Part shown: positions 55,635 to 64,000 of the stretch, in pieces | How positions within the stretch are numbered: the stretch's first letter is position 1 | Layout: each line of letters starts with the position of its first letter | NCBI GenBank assembly: GCA_018062405.1 | Contig: JAGOSF010000007.1 | Span: forward strand, 1-64,000 | Direction of reading: 5' to 3' | Source: Candidatus Babeliales bacterium | Lineage (GTDB): Bacteria > Babelota > Babeliae > Babelales > Chromulinivoraceae | DNA length: 64,000 nt | Notes under the pieces: model-generated | Database searches by the model: none | What the model was told of the DNA's origin: nothing | The model's input: only the letters and a program-made list of their open reading frames with translations | Made by a program: the position numbers and the translations under genes

Positions 55635-56513
55635 TTACTGAAACTCATCCAACGATTTTTTAAGACTGGCAAATGAAGCTTGTGCATAATCTTTTGCTCG
55701 CAAACTCATCTCGTTTTTTGCACACAATATATAATAAGCGCAAAGCTTGTTATATCGAAATTCAAACTCTTGTCGATCAAAAGAATCTTTACAGATAACA
55801 TCACGCTCAAGATCAAAAGCTGTATTAAAAAATTCTCGAACTACATAAGATGGTGAAGCTACATCATAATTACAAAGACCTTTTAATAAATGCTCTCTAC
55901 AAATAGATACATTTAATTTTTGTATAGCATCAATTTCATTTTCAATTGCACTGGACTCTTGATCTAAAAAAAGTTTCAATGCTGGATCATTATTTATTTC
56001 ATGAGAATATTTCTTAAATCTTGGTTGCAGATGACGCTCTTTAATCAAGCTCAATGCACGAAAACCCTGTGTCTGCCAAATATAAAGACTCTTTCTCCGC
56101 AGGTAACAAACATCATGAATCAATTTTTTGATCTCGGGGCTAAAACTGCCAAGCGCCGAACTATCAACTGGAAGAGCTCGAGATGTAAGAGCTACACCAC
56201 GAATACAACAACCAATAGTTTTCATTTTTGCGCGCATCTGTTCTTTTGACAAACCAGACAACTGTGATTCTTCAGGACCAATTTCAGGCATATGTGCATA
56301 AGGACTTCTGCTTGAACGATAAGCTGTAGCTACACGCTGTTTACCTTTTGAATTTCTTATTATCGACGCAGGCCCAAACCTAAAAAACGCAGGATCTTTA
56401 CGGTTTCTCTGAACTAACTCAATCATAAACTCTAAATCAGTATCACTTGCTTGGCCATGAAAGCTCATCATCAAAACTAATACAAAAATATACCGCGCAA
56501 AATTTTTATTCAT
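55635..56513 (-). CDS. Exported protein of unknown function (292 aa)
   Basis: A signal peptide (YIFVLVLMMSFHGQAS) is followed by a Ser/Arg-rich segment (RVATAYRSSRSPYAHM) and a mostly helical domain with several Cys (for example TIGCCIRGVA, SICREH). No motif is recognised. Cys-rich helical proteins with signal peptides recur in this window. It converges on the PASTA gene with 32 bases between. Confidence 0.6.
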   Translation of the reverse strand: MNKNFARYIFVLVLMMSFHGQASDTDLEFMIELVQRNRKDPAFFRFGPASIIRNSKGKQRVATAYRSSRSPYAHMPEIGPEESQLSGLSKEQMRAKMKTIGCCIRGVALTSRALPVDSSALGSFSPEIKKLIHDVCYLRRKSLYIWQTQGFRALSLIKERHLQPRFKKYSHEINNDPALKLFLDQESSAIENEIDAIQKLNVSICREHLLKGLCNYDVASPSYVVREFFNTAFDLERDVICKDSFDRQEFEFRYNKLCAYYILCAKNEMSLRAKDYAQASFASLKKSLDEFQ

Positions 56514-56616
56514 GATTATCTTCTATCATATAAATTTTTAAATATATAAAAACAAACATGCTCGTGTTGAACACTGTTGAACACTAAAGCATCTACCTTA
56601 AAAAACAAACTAAAAC

Positions 56617-57294
56617 CTATTTTCCAATATTTTTTTGTGCGAGAACAGCACTTGTGACTGCATCAAAAATTTCTGACTCAGTTAAATCTGGCCATAACGT
56701 ATCGACAAAACGAATTTCTGTGTAAGCACTTTGATACAATAAAAAATTACTCAACCGTTGAACGCCACCAGTTCTTAGAATAAGATCAGGGTCTGGCGTC
56801 CCAGCCGTCCACAATAAAGACTCAAAATCTTTTTGCGTCAGATTCGCTCCTGACGCAACCAACTCTGCAAATTTTTTTGTAGCTGCAAAAATCTCTTGGC
56901 GAGCACCATATCCAAATAAAAAATTTACCTGTAAATGTTCACCTGCTTTTGTTTGTTCTTGAACTTTATGACAAATATCTTGTACAGACTGTGGAAACAA
57001 AGAAATATCTCCAACGAATCTAATAGCTACACCTTGTTCTATAAACTGAGGAACATAACCTTCTGCTTGCTGAATAACAATATTAAAAAGATAGGACTGT
57101 TCTTGCTCTGATCGTTTAAAATTTTCTAAAGAAAAAGTATACAAAGAAAGATAGGAGATTTTATGGTGTAAACAAAATTTAATAACAGTTTCGACGGTTT
57201 TCACACCTGCTTTATGACCAATCCATGGTAACTGCCCTTGCCGTGTTGCCCATCTACGATTGCCATCCATAACACAAGCAAGATGCGTAATCAT
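56617..57294 (-). CDS. uppS: Undecaprenyl diphosphate synthase
   Basis: UppS elongates farnesyl diphosphate with eight cis-isoprene units, making the lipid carrier for peptidoglycan. The 225-aa protein has every cis-prenyltransferase motif: MDGNRRWA near the N-terminus, SLYTFSLENFKRSEQE, NFLFGYGARQEI, and DLILRTGGVQRLSNFLLYQSAYTEI, given here in pieces. Its start overlaps the stop of the upstream membrane gene by four bases (ATGA). CdsA, its usual neighbour, is not recognised here. Confidence 0.95.
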   Translation of the reverse strand: MITHLACVMDGNRRWATRQGQLPWIGHKAGVKTVETVIKFCLHHKISYLSLYTFSLENFKRSEQEQSYLFNIVIQQAEGYVPQFIEQGVAIRFVGDISLFPQSVQDICHKVQEQTKAGEHLQVNFLFGYGARQEIFAATKKFAELVASGANLTQKDFESLLWTAGTPDPDLILRTGGVQRLSNFLLYQSAYTEIRFVDTLWPDLTESEIFDAVTSAVLAQKNIGK

Positions 57295-57899
57295 ACCGCA
57301 ACCTTATGAGAACAGAAATCTTCAATGAAATTATACAATGAAATAAACCCAATCATCCCAGCTGCAATAATCAACCGCTCTACAATGACCAAAGGCATTA
57401 ACGCTGTCCAAACTTCTGGCGCAATAAACCCACAATACAACCAAATAACTGAACCTACAGCATGAGCAACAAATGATGCAATTAAAGCTCGGCAGTAGAT
57501 GGTATCTTTTCCAAAAAAATAAATAACCATTGGAATAAACCAGTACCAGGAATAATAAAAAACCTGAACACCAGTAGGATGTACACAAAAAAGTAAAATA
57601 GCTAACAATGGCAGCAACACGGAGATTTTAAAATCCCAATATCGCAGAGCAATCGTTGCAAAAAAAATTGGTAAACGATGTAGAAAAAATAATAATGGAA
57701 ATGAGTAACTGAAAAGACCTTTTGTGAAAAAATATAAAATAACATACACTAATGATTGTTGATAACCTAAAGCTGGAATTGACATACTAGAATAAGAAAA
57801 ACAGGCTGCTTTTGAACCTATAATAAAATTAAATGGTAAAAAAGCTACAATCGTAGCAATGCAGAATGAAATTATTGATGCAAATTTTTTAGTTTTCAT
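57291..57899 (-). CDS. Polytopic membrane protein coupled to uppS
   Basis: The 202-aa protein has about six hydrophobic segments. I chose ATG 57899 (MKTKKFASII) over an earlier one, since it gives the usual basic start before the first helix. A late AHAVGSVIWLYCG helix with His and Gly, and the general size, recall S components of ECF vitamin transporters, but no signature is diagnostic. It shares four bases with uppS and must be translated together with it. It could equally be an unrelated membrane enzyme or a lipid-carrier transporter. Confidence 0.5.
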   Translation of the reverse strand: MKTKKFASIISFCIATIVAFLPFNFIIGSKAACFSYSSMSIPALGYQQSLVYVILYFFTKGLFSYSFPLLFFLHRLPIFFATIALRYWDFKISVLLPLLAILLFCVHPTGVQVFYYSWYWFIPMVIYFFGKDTIYCRALIASFVAHAVGSVIWLYCGFIAPEVWTALMPLVIVERLIIAAGMIGFISLYNFIEDFCSHKVAV

Positions 57900-57968
57900 T
57901 GAAAAAGCAGTCCATTTTAACGTTAAATTAATACTTATAGAATACCACATAATAAATTTAAAGGGAAT

Positions 57969-58643
57969 ATGATGAACTATAAAGCAATTATCTTCGACAT
58001 GGATGGAACAATTGTTTCAACAGAAGCAATGTGGCAACAAGCAACTCAAGATATTTTAAATAAATATACAAATCATTTAACCCAAACAGAAAAAGATGAA
58101 ATCAAAATTTATCTTAAGGGTCTTGCCCTCTACGAGAGCTGCAAACATATTGCAAAATTTGCTATAGATGAAGTTCATCCTCATATAATATTGCAAGAAA
58201 AAATGGATCTAGCTCATAAATATTACGAAACTAACAAGGTTAGTTTTATTCCTTTTTTTGCTGAATTTCATGAAAAAGCAACGAATCATAATTTAAAAAC
58301 TGCCATAGCAACTAATGCAATTACAGAAACAGTCGCCCGAACATTAACGCAATTGCCTTTACGTGATTTTTTTAATGAACATATTTACAACATAGATATG
58401 GTTAATAAAGTTTGCAAACCAAATCCGGCAATATTTTTACACGCTGCTAAAAACATTGATACACTTCCAGAGCATTGCATTGTTATCGAAGATTCTGTGC
58501 ATGGGATTAAAGCTGCAAAAGCTGCCGGCATGTATTGCATTGCTATCAATACAGGCAATGATCGCCACCTTTTACACGAGGCTGATGAAATTGTGGAATG
58601 CTACAGAGAAATTAATTTAGACAAACTTTTATATAAAAAATAA
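57969..58643 (+). CDS. HAD-family hydrolase 1, cytoplasmic
   Basis: The 224-aa protein is a HAD phosphatase of the beta-phosphoglucomutase/gph type. Motif I is FDMDGTIVSTE (nucleophile Asp), motif II is AIATNAI, the lysine is in VCKPNPAIFL, and motif IV is CIVIEDSVHGIKAAKAAGM. A helical cap lies between motif I and II. Substrate is open (sugar phosphates, phosphoglycolate, nucleotides). It is the first of three tandem paralogues; this one has no export signal. AAGGGA precedes the ATG. Confidence 0.88.
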   Translation: MMNYKAIIFDMDGTIVSTEAMWQQATQDILNKYTNHLTQTEKDEIKIYLKGLALYESCKHIAKFAIDEVHPHIILQEKMDLAHKYYETNKVSFIPFFAEFHEKATNHNLKTAIATNAITETVARTLTQLPLRDFFNEHIYNIDMVNKVCKPNPAIFLHAAKNIDTLPEHCIVIEDSVHGIKAAKAAGMYCIAINTGNDRHLLHEADEIVECYREINLDKLLYKK

Positions 58644-58663
58644 TTATTATTCAGGACATCTCG

Positions 58664-59434
58664 ATGAAAACAACACGTAATATACTCCTTCTATCCATAA
58701 CAACTATTGCTATTCTTTCTATCGGTTACTACTTTACTGCAACTCACAATAATAAAAAAATAGTTCATGCTATTATTTTTGATATGGATGGAACGATTAT
58801 CAACACTGATCCTTTATGGAAAGCTGCAAATCGTTACATTTTAGATGAGCATGCACCACATTTAAGCTCTACAGAAAAAGATGAAATCATTGCCAGCTTT
58901 CAACACCTTACTTTTTATGAAATATGGACAACACTTCAAAAAAATTACTCAATCCCTATGACCTTAGAAGAAATTGCTGAAGACAACACGCGTCACGTCC
59001 ATACCATGTACGAAATTCATGGAATTTCTTTTATTCCAAAATTTGATGAATTTCATACTGTAATTTCTCAACTTGGTATAAAAACAGCAATTGCCACAAG
59101 CTCTCAAGAAAAAACGGTCAATATAATTTTAAATACTGTGCCGCTTCGTGACTATTTTGGTGAAAATATTTATCATGTTGATCATGTCAATAAAGCTTTT
59201 AAACCAAAACCTGATGTATATTTACATGCTGCAAAAATGCTTGAAGTACAACCATGTAACTGCATTGCAATCGAAGATAGCTCAAGCGGAATCAAAGCTG
59301 CAAAAGCTGCTGGCATGTATTGCATCGGTATCAACACTGGCAAAAATAGAAAGCTTCTTGAACAAGCTGATGAAATTGTTGAATGCTTTTCAGAAATCGA
59401 TTTACAAAAATTCAATTTTATTTCCGTAAATTAA
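58664..59434 (+). CDS. HAD-family hydrolase 2, membrane-anchored or exported
   Basis: A HAD protein of the same subgroup (FDMDGTIINTD; AIATSSQ; AFKPKPDVYL; CIAIEDSSSGIKAAKAAGM), but with a hydrophobic N-terminus (ILLLSITTIAILSIGYYFTA) not present in the first copy. The segment has no obvious cleavage site, so it may be anchored with the enzyme in the periplasm. The active-site residues seem intact. It is 20 bases after copy 1 and clearly a tandem duplicate. Confidence 0.85.
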   Translation: MKTTRNILLLSITTIAILSIGYYFTATHNNKKIVHAIIFDMDGTIINTDPLWKAANRYILDEHAPHLSSTEKDEIIASFQHLTFYEIWTTLQKNYSIPMTLEEIAEDNTRHVHTMYEIHGISFIPKFDEFHTVISQLGIKTAIATSSQEKTVNIILNTVPLRDYFGENIYHVDHVNKAFKPKPDVYLHAAKMLEVQPCNCIAIEDSSSGIKAAKAAGMYCIGINTGKNRKLLEQADEIVECFSEIDLQKFNFISVN

Positions 59435-59444
59435 AGGCTTGATC

Positions 59445-60203
59445 ATGAAAAAATTCTTATTTCTCCTCATAGCACCAATTCTAATTTTAAATGTAAACCT
59501 TCGTGCAAGCCAGTCTAAAAACTATCAATTTAAAGCAATCATATTTGATATGGATGGCACAATTTTAAATACAGAAGTTGTCTGGGATGAAGCAAATCAT
59601 CATATTCTAACAACCTACGCACCTCATCTTGATGAAAAAGAAACACAAGAACTTTTGCATACACTCAAAAATCTACCACTGCAAGACGGCCGAAAACTGA
59701 TGCAAGCAACTTGTTCGGTTGCTATTTCAATCGATCAAATCATAGAAGAAAAAACAAACTACGTTCTTGATGTCTATGCAAACAAAGGAATTTCGTTTAT
59801 CCCCTTTTTCATAGAATTTCATGCAGCGATTTCTGAACTTGGGATAAAAACAGCGGTTGCAACAAATGCTACACAACATTCAGTCAATTGCATTGTACAA
59901 CAAGTTCCACTCAAAAATTATTTTGCAACCCACATTTATACGATTGATCACGTCAATCAAATCTATAAGCCTCAACCAGATGTTTATCTTCACGCAGCTG
60001 CTATGATTGGAATCGATCCTCAAGATTGTATTGCAATCGAAGATACCTTAAATGGAATTAAAGCTGCAAAAGCTGCTGGCATGTATTGCATTGGGATCAA
60101 TACTGGTAAAAATCGCAAGAACCTTGAACTAGCTGATGAAATTGTGGAATGCTTTTCAGAAATCGACATAAAAAAACTATTCAATATAGAAAATCGCCCA
60201 TAA
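59445..60203 (+). CDS. HAD-family hydrolase 3, exported
   Basis: The third tandem HAD has a classical signal peptide (KKFLFLLIAPILILNVNLRAS) then FDMDGTILNTE, VATNATQ, YKPQPDVYL and CIAIEDTLNGIKAAKAAGM. I chose the ATG at 59445 after AAAGG rather than a TTG two codons earlier. Copies 2 and 3 share the C-terminal CFSEID stretch. It is 10 bases downstream of copy 2, followed 17 bases later by the symporter gene, suggesting that the hydrolase and transporter work together. Confidence 0.87.
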   Translation: MKKFLFLLIAPILILNVNLRASQSKNYQFKAIIFDMDGTILNTEVVWDEANHHILTTYAPHLDEKETQELLHTLKNLPLQDGRKLMQATCSVAISIDQIIEEKTNYVLDVYANKGISFIPFFIEFHAAISELGIKTAVATNATQHSVNCIVQQVPLKNYFATHIYTIDHVNQIYKPQPDVYLHAAAMIGIDPQDCIAIEDTLNGIKAAKAAGMYCIGINTGKNRKNLELADEIVECFSEIDIKKLFNIENRP

Positions 60204-60220
60204 ATTTAAGGTACAAGGTT

Positions 60221-61579
60221 ATGAGTATCACTCTTTTTTTAATCCTGCTCTTTTCGCTGACGACCATCTATTTTATTATAGGTCTTATCACCTCGTCAAA
60301 AGTAACCAGCGTTAACGACTATTTTTTAGCAAATCGACAAGTTGGTATTTTACCTTTAACATTTACCCTCGTTGCTACGCAACTTGGCAGCGGACTTCTT
60401 CTTGGGACTGCTGCTCGCGCATACTCAATTGGCCTATGGGGAATTTTATACACCCTTGGAATTAGTATTGGTTTTTTAATTTTAGGCTTTGGCTTTGCGG
60501 CACGCTTACAATCATTAAACATTGCAACGACTGCAGAAATTTTTGAAACTCGATACCATTCTCCAAAATTAAAAATGTTTGCATCTTTGGTTTCCATAAT
60601 TAGTTTATGGGGAATTTTAGTTGCACAAATTATTGCATCGCACCAACTTTTTTTAAGTTGTGGCATTGAAGACCCTCGGTGGCTTTTATGCTTTTGGGCT
60701 CTTTTAATTGGGTACACCATGCTTGGCGGATTGCGATCCGTTATTATTATCGACACCTTACAAGTTGGGTTTATTCTCATCATATTTTCAGTTGTATTTT
60801 ATTATGCTTTACCAAAAGAAGGTCTGACAACTTTCACGATGGCAAACCTCATTAAAATGCAAAACTACTATTTTACTAAAAAATATGTGCTCTCTGCTCT
60901 CTTGCCAGTTGTTGTATCCTCTGCTCTATTTTCATTAATCGAACAAGATTTGGCTCAAAAATTTTTTGCAGCACGAACAGCTTGGACAGCAACTATCGCA
61001 GCTTTTTTATCAAGTATTATCATCACAATTTTCGCATGCATTCCGTTGTATTTTGGGATTTTTGCAAAAATTAAAAACATTGCCGTACCTGCTGGCGTCA
61101 GCCCACTTTTACCTTTTATAGAAAAAATAAGTAGTGAATGGGTGTACGCGCTTGTTGTCTGTGCTTTAATTGCCGCAATTGCATCAACTGCAGATTCTTT
61201 ATTATGTGCGATTAGTTCGCACATTGCTCAAGATTTTTCAAGCTTTTTACCTACAACTCGAAAACTTTTAATCGCAAAGTTCATTACTTTTATAACTGGT
61301 GCCTGCGCACTTGGAGTCTCTTTTTATATTTCTGGGGATATCATTTCAGTTCTTGAGCAAAGTTATAGATTTTCAATCAGTTGCCTTTTCGTTCCAACAA
61401 TCATCGCATATTTTACCGAAAATGTTCGACAAGGAGCAGCTCTTGTTGCTATTGTTTGTGGCTCGCTCAGCTTTATTGGAGCACAGCTTTTTTTACCCCA
61501 TTCAATACTTCAAGATATAATTCCTTTAGCACTCTCTTTACTTGGTTATATACTAGGCGCTATACTATCAGAAAAATAA
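60221..61579 (+). CDS. Sodium:solute symporter (SSS family)
   Basis: The 452-aa inner-membrane protein has about 12-13 hydrophobic segments with the SSS signs: NDYFLANRQVGILPLTFTLVATQLGSG (cited in pieces, TM1 region), IDTLQVGF after a GYTMLGGLRS turn, and a Ser/Thr-rich IAAIASTADSLLCAISSH in the Na2-site helix. It should import a sugar, amino acid, pantothenate or similar solute with Na+. Start is the ATG at 60221; the longer frame reads into the preceding HAD gene. Dependence on Na+ fits the possible Na+-type F0. Substrate unknown. Confidence 0.88.
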   Translation: MSITLFLILLFSLTTIYFIIGLITSSKVTSVNDYFLANRQVGILPLTFTLVATQLGSGLLLGTAARAYSIGLWGILYTLGISIGFLILGFGFAARLQSLNIATTAEIFETRYHSPKLKMFASLVSIISLWGILVAQIIASHQLFLSCGIEDPRWLLCFWALLIGYTMLGGLRSVIIIDTLQVGFILIIFSVVFYYALPKEGLTTFTMANLIKMQNYYFTKKYVLSALLPVVVSSALFSLIEQDLAQKFFAARTAWTATIAAFLSSIIITIFACIPLYFGIFAKIKNIAVPAGVSPLLPFIEKISSEWVYALVVCALIAAIASTADSLLCAISSHIAQDFSSFLPTTRKLLIAKFITFITGACALGVSFYISGDIISVLEQSYRFSISCLFVPTIIAYFTENVRQGAALVAIVCGSLSFIGAQLFLPHSILQDIIPLALSLLGYILGAILSEK

Positions 61580-61604
61580 AATTAGGCTTTATAAAAGGTA
61601 TCAT

Positions 61605-63023
61605 ATGAAAAAGATGATCAGAGCTTCGATTCTTGCTCTTATTGCCCTGAGTTATGCAACAACACCAGCAAATACTATGACAACTCTGACAAAAAAATCC
61701 AAGGATGTTTGGGTTACGATTTTTGTTCACGGCTCATTTTCATTAAAACCACATTTAACCTTGGGCAATGCTTTAAACGTAATTTTTGATAGAATTGAAG
61801 ATTCTGTTTACTATCGATCAACAGAAATTAATCGAAGAGATCCTTTCTTTTATAAAAATCAGGTTATGCTTGGACTTGGGCTTCATAAAATAGATATGCA
61901 TCATCCAAATAAAGAGCAAGCAGCTCGAATTATTGCTGCAAGTTACGAAAGAATTTCTCAATATGCTGGCAACGAACCTTCTGAAGAATATTATGCTTTT
62001 GGATGGAGCGGACTTGTTAGTCATAAATTACGATACTTAGAAGCTGGGATTTTATACCAACAGTTAAGCGATGTCAGCAAAAAATTAAAATCTGAAGGCA
62101 AAAACCCAAAAATTCGTATCATAAGCTATAGTCATGGCGGTAACCTTTCAATTCAACTTGGTGCAGTTCATGTTACCAAAGCTCCTTGTGACCAGATTTC
62201 TATCGATGAACTATATTTAAATGGAACTCCTGTTCAAATAGAAACCGACTATTTAGTTAACAGCCCTGTTTTCAAAAGAATTTATAATATTTATTCAAAA
62301 GCTGATAGTATTCAAAAATTAGACTTCTTTTCTTTTAAAAGATTTTTTTCTCGTCGAAAATTCAGCAATAGAAAAAACTTTAGAATCCCTGATAAATTAA
62401 CGCAAATTAGATTAAGTATTGTCGATTACACACCAAAAGATATTAATTCAACAATCCCATTCCCTCGAGATGAGAAGAGCCTACATAAACATTTTACAAA
62501 ATGTACCTATGATCCAGGCCATTTTGAATTATGGTTCATGGGATGGACAATTTTATCCTATCGAAAAAATTTCCCTTTCAATCCACTACCAATCATTAAT
62601 TTTTTACCAATTATCGTAAAAGATTTACATACCAATGCAAACGTTTCCAACGATATTATTATAAAAATTCTTCCATACAAAGAATCTATTGAAATTTATA
62701 ATTATAGAAAATTTATTTATCATCAAGAACTTGTAATGGAAAAACCATTCTTACCAAAAAAATTAATGGAAGATATAGGAACAAACGCATTAAAATATGA
62801 GCCTGTCGACTATAATTTAGAAACATATAATAGAAAAATGTATGACGCTATTGCTATAGCTCAATTTGAATACAATCAACTAGCGAAGCTTAAAATTAAA
62901 GAATTCAAAAAAATTAAAAATGAAAAAAAATCTTCTGAGGCTCAAGAGTCGAACAAAACAAAGAAAAATGTTGTTAATTTACAAAAAAGAGAAAAACACG
63001 CTCTTAAAGGATTTTTAAATTAA
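61605..63023 (+). CDS. Exported alpha/beta-hydrolase-like (lipase-like) protein
   Basis: The 472-aa protein has a signal peptide (ASILALIALSYATTPANT) and then VTIFVHGSF (oxyanion HG, residues 37-45) and IISYSHGGN (173-180), a nucleophile elbow with Ser176 in SYSHGG. These are marks of lipase or PGAP1-like serine hydrolases. The Asp and His of a triad cannot be assigned with confidence. The second half is unfamiliar, and the last 60 residues are very Lys-rich (KEFKKIKNEKKSSEAQ). It is probably periplasmic or secreted and might act on host or membrane lipids. Confidence 0.65.
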   Translation: MKKMIRASILALIALSYATTPANTMTTLTKKSKDVWVTIFVHGSFSLKPHLTLGNALNVIFDRIEDSVYYRSTEINRRDPFFYKNQVMLGLGLHKIDMHHPNKEQAARIIAASYERISQYAGNEPSEEYYAFGWSGLVSHKLRYLEAGILYQQLSDVSKKLKSEGKNPKIRIISYSHGGNLSIQLGAVHVTKAPCDQISIDELYLNGTPVQIETDYLVNSPVFKRIYNIYSKADSIQKLDFFSFKRFFSRRKFSNRKNFRIPDKLTQIRLSIVDYTPKDINSTIPFPRDEKSLHKHFTKCTYDPGHFELWFMGWTILSYRKNFPFNPLPIINFLPIIVKDLHTNANVSNDIIIKILPYKESIEIYNYRKFIYHQELVMEKPFLPKKLMEDIGTNALKYEPVDYNLETYNRKMYDAIAIAQFEYNQLAKLKIKEFKKIKNEKKSSEAQESNKTKKNVVNLQKREKHALKGFLN

Positions 63024-63055
63024 GCTCGAAAAGCAAAAAGCTCTACACCATAATT

Positions 63056-63991
63056 ATGAACTTTAAAAATCAACTTTTATTTTGTTGGACGATCATATTT
63101 TTGTTAGGCCTGACAATTTTTTATCAGCTCAGCAAACCAACTACAGGCAAAACAAAACCTTATATCATATGTACAACAAGCATCATTGCTGACGCTCTTA
63201 AAAATATAGCGCGTGACAAAGTTGAACTTGTAACTTTAATGGGCCCAGGTATCGACCCTCATTTATATAAACCTGTTGAAAGTGATATTTTCAAAATTTC
63301 ATCAGCAGATATTATTTTTTATAATGGGCTCCACCTTGAAGCTAAACTAGTTCATCTTTTTGAACATCTTGCTCAAACTCAAACAACAATTGCGGTCACA
63401 AAAAATATTCCTCAATCAAAACTTTTACGAGTATCAGATTTCGAAAATATATTCGATCCTCACATCTGGTTTGATATTCATCTTTGGATCATTGTTGTCG
63501 AGACTATTTGCCAAGAACTGATAAAAAAATATCCTGAAGATACAATTTTTTATAAAAAAAATATGGAGCAGTATAAAAAAGAGCTCCACAAACTACAGCA
63601 ACAAACTCATGCAATTATGTCGACAATACCAGCAAACAAAAGAGTGATTATCACCGGTCATGATGCTTTTTCTTATTTTGCACGCCAACATGATTGCTCG
63701 GTAATTGGATTACAAGGGATCAGCACCGAAAGTAGCCCTGGAGCTTATGATTTACAAAAAATCATTTCAATTATCTGTAAACAAAACATTCCTGCTATTT
63801 TTATCGAAACATCTATTCCCATTAAAAATATCTTAGCAATTCAAGAAGGTGTCGCTGCCTACAACAAACAGGTTAACCTTGGCGGAGAAATCTATTCTGA
63901 TGCACTTGGTCCAGAAAATTCACCTGGAGATACTTATATCAAAATGATGCTTCACAACACACAAACAATTGCATTAGCATTAACCTGCTAA
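63056..63991 (+). CDS. Zn/Mn ABC transporter substrate-binding protein
   Basis: The 311-aa protein belongs to cluster 9 binding proteins (ZnuA/TroA/PsaA). Metal ligands are visible: His in MGPGIDPHLYKP, His in DPHIWFD, Glu in GLQGISTESSPGA, and Asp in YSDALG. The His-His-Glu-Asp set is that of PsaA-type Mn/Zn proteins. A helical N-terminus (LFCWTIIFLLGLTIFYQL) is a signal or anchor without lipobox. The His-rich loop of many ZnuA proteins is absent. Its permease and ATPase genes are presumably beyond 64 kb. Confidence 0.9.
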   Translation: MNFKNQLLFCWTIIFLLGLTIFYQLSKPTTGKTKPYIICTTSIIADALKNIARDKVELVTLMGPGIDPHLYKPVESDIFKISSADIIFYNGLHLEAKLVHLFEHLAQTQTTIAVTKNIPQSKLLRVSDFENIFDPHIWFDIHLWIIVVETICQELIKKYPEDTIFYKKNMEQYKKELHKLQQQTHAIMSTIPANKRVIITGHDAFSYFARQHDCSVIGLQGISTESSPGAYDLQKIISIICKQNIPAIFIETSIPIKNILAIQEGVAAYNKQVNLGGEIYSDALGPENSPGDTYIKMMLHNTQTIALALTC

Positions 63992-64000
63992 AACAAAGCT

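Noticed and set aside
1-64000. tRNA, rRNA, tmRNA or SRP RNA genes
   Set aside because: I looked for T-loop and conserved core patterns in the spacers and found none I could support. RNase P RNA is the only RNA gene I can call.

Overview
The window is about 64 kb of AT-rich, densely coded bacterial chromosome with ordinary Shine-Dalgarno sites and a Gram-negative envelope: an Omp85/BamA barrel, two large beta-barrel-like proteins, PBP1A, UppS and a MurG-like enzyme. About a third of the genes encode signal-peptide proteins with no recognisable family. Housekeeping genes are scattered rather than in the usual operons, biosynthesis is sparse, and importers are present. My best guess is a reduced-genome, host- or protist-associated member of Candidatus Dependentiae (TM6/Babeliae). 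That is inference from overall character: there is no rRNA gene here to prove it.

Layout. (1) 0.2-14.5 kb: two neighbouring giant minus-strand genes (about 2,840 and 1,811 aa) for exported proteins built almost entirely of delta-60-type repeats; the first contains a recently expanded array of seven near-identical units. (2) 14.7-19.8 kb: an outer-membrane-like protein, BamA/Omp85 and a degenerate acylphosphatase. (3) 20-26.9 kb: gltX, small unknowns, an APC amino-acid permease, a second barrel protein, and an overlapping rpsU-rbfA-prepilin peptidase run. (4) 26.9-29.7 kb: small secreted orphan proteins, two of which share a C-x10-C-x5-C pattern. (5) 29.7-34.8 kb: a YrdC-type tRNA-modification gene, then folC, an AtpR-like gene, atpB, a quadruple-length atpE and a cysteine synthase. 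(6) 34.8-45.6 kb: MBL hydrolase, an operon of membrane MutS-like ATPase, FtsH-like protease and an exported protein, ferredoxin, an M23 peptidase and a duplicated CPBP membrane protease. (7) 45.7-57.9 kb: DciA-like, MurG-like, a DUF4143 ATPase, a large exported orphan, PBP1A, RNase P RNA, a kinase-less PASTA protein, and uppS with a coupled membrane gene. (8) 58-64 kb: three tandem HAD phosphatase-like paralogues (two with export signals), a sodium:solute symporter, an exported hydrolase-like protein and a Zn/Mn-binding ABC substrate-binding protein.

The most notable item is the ATP synthase F0 block at 31.9-33.8 kb. Gene order R-B-E matches that of N-type (often Na+-translocating) ATPases, but the c subunit is a single 317-aa protein of four fused hairpins. 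The ion-binding carboxylate recurs every 80-81 residues (E58, E219, D300) and is replaced by Met139 in the second hairpin. A ring of such units would carry fewer ion sites per turn. No F1 genes are in the window. Second is a 29-bp perfect direct repeat that duplicates the 3' end of the mutS-like gene and brackets the FtsH-like gene and its small neighbour, which looks like the scar of an insertion or tandem duplication. No tRNA, rRNA, CRISPR array, transposase or phage gene was recognised.
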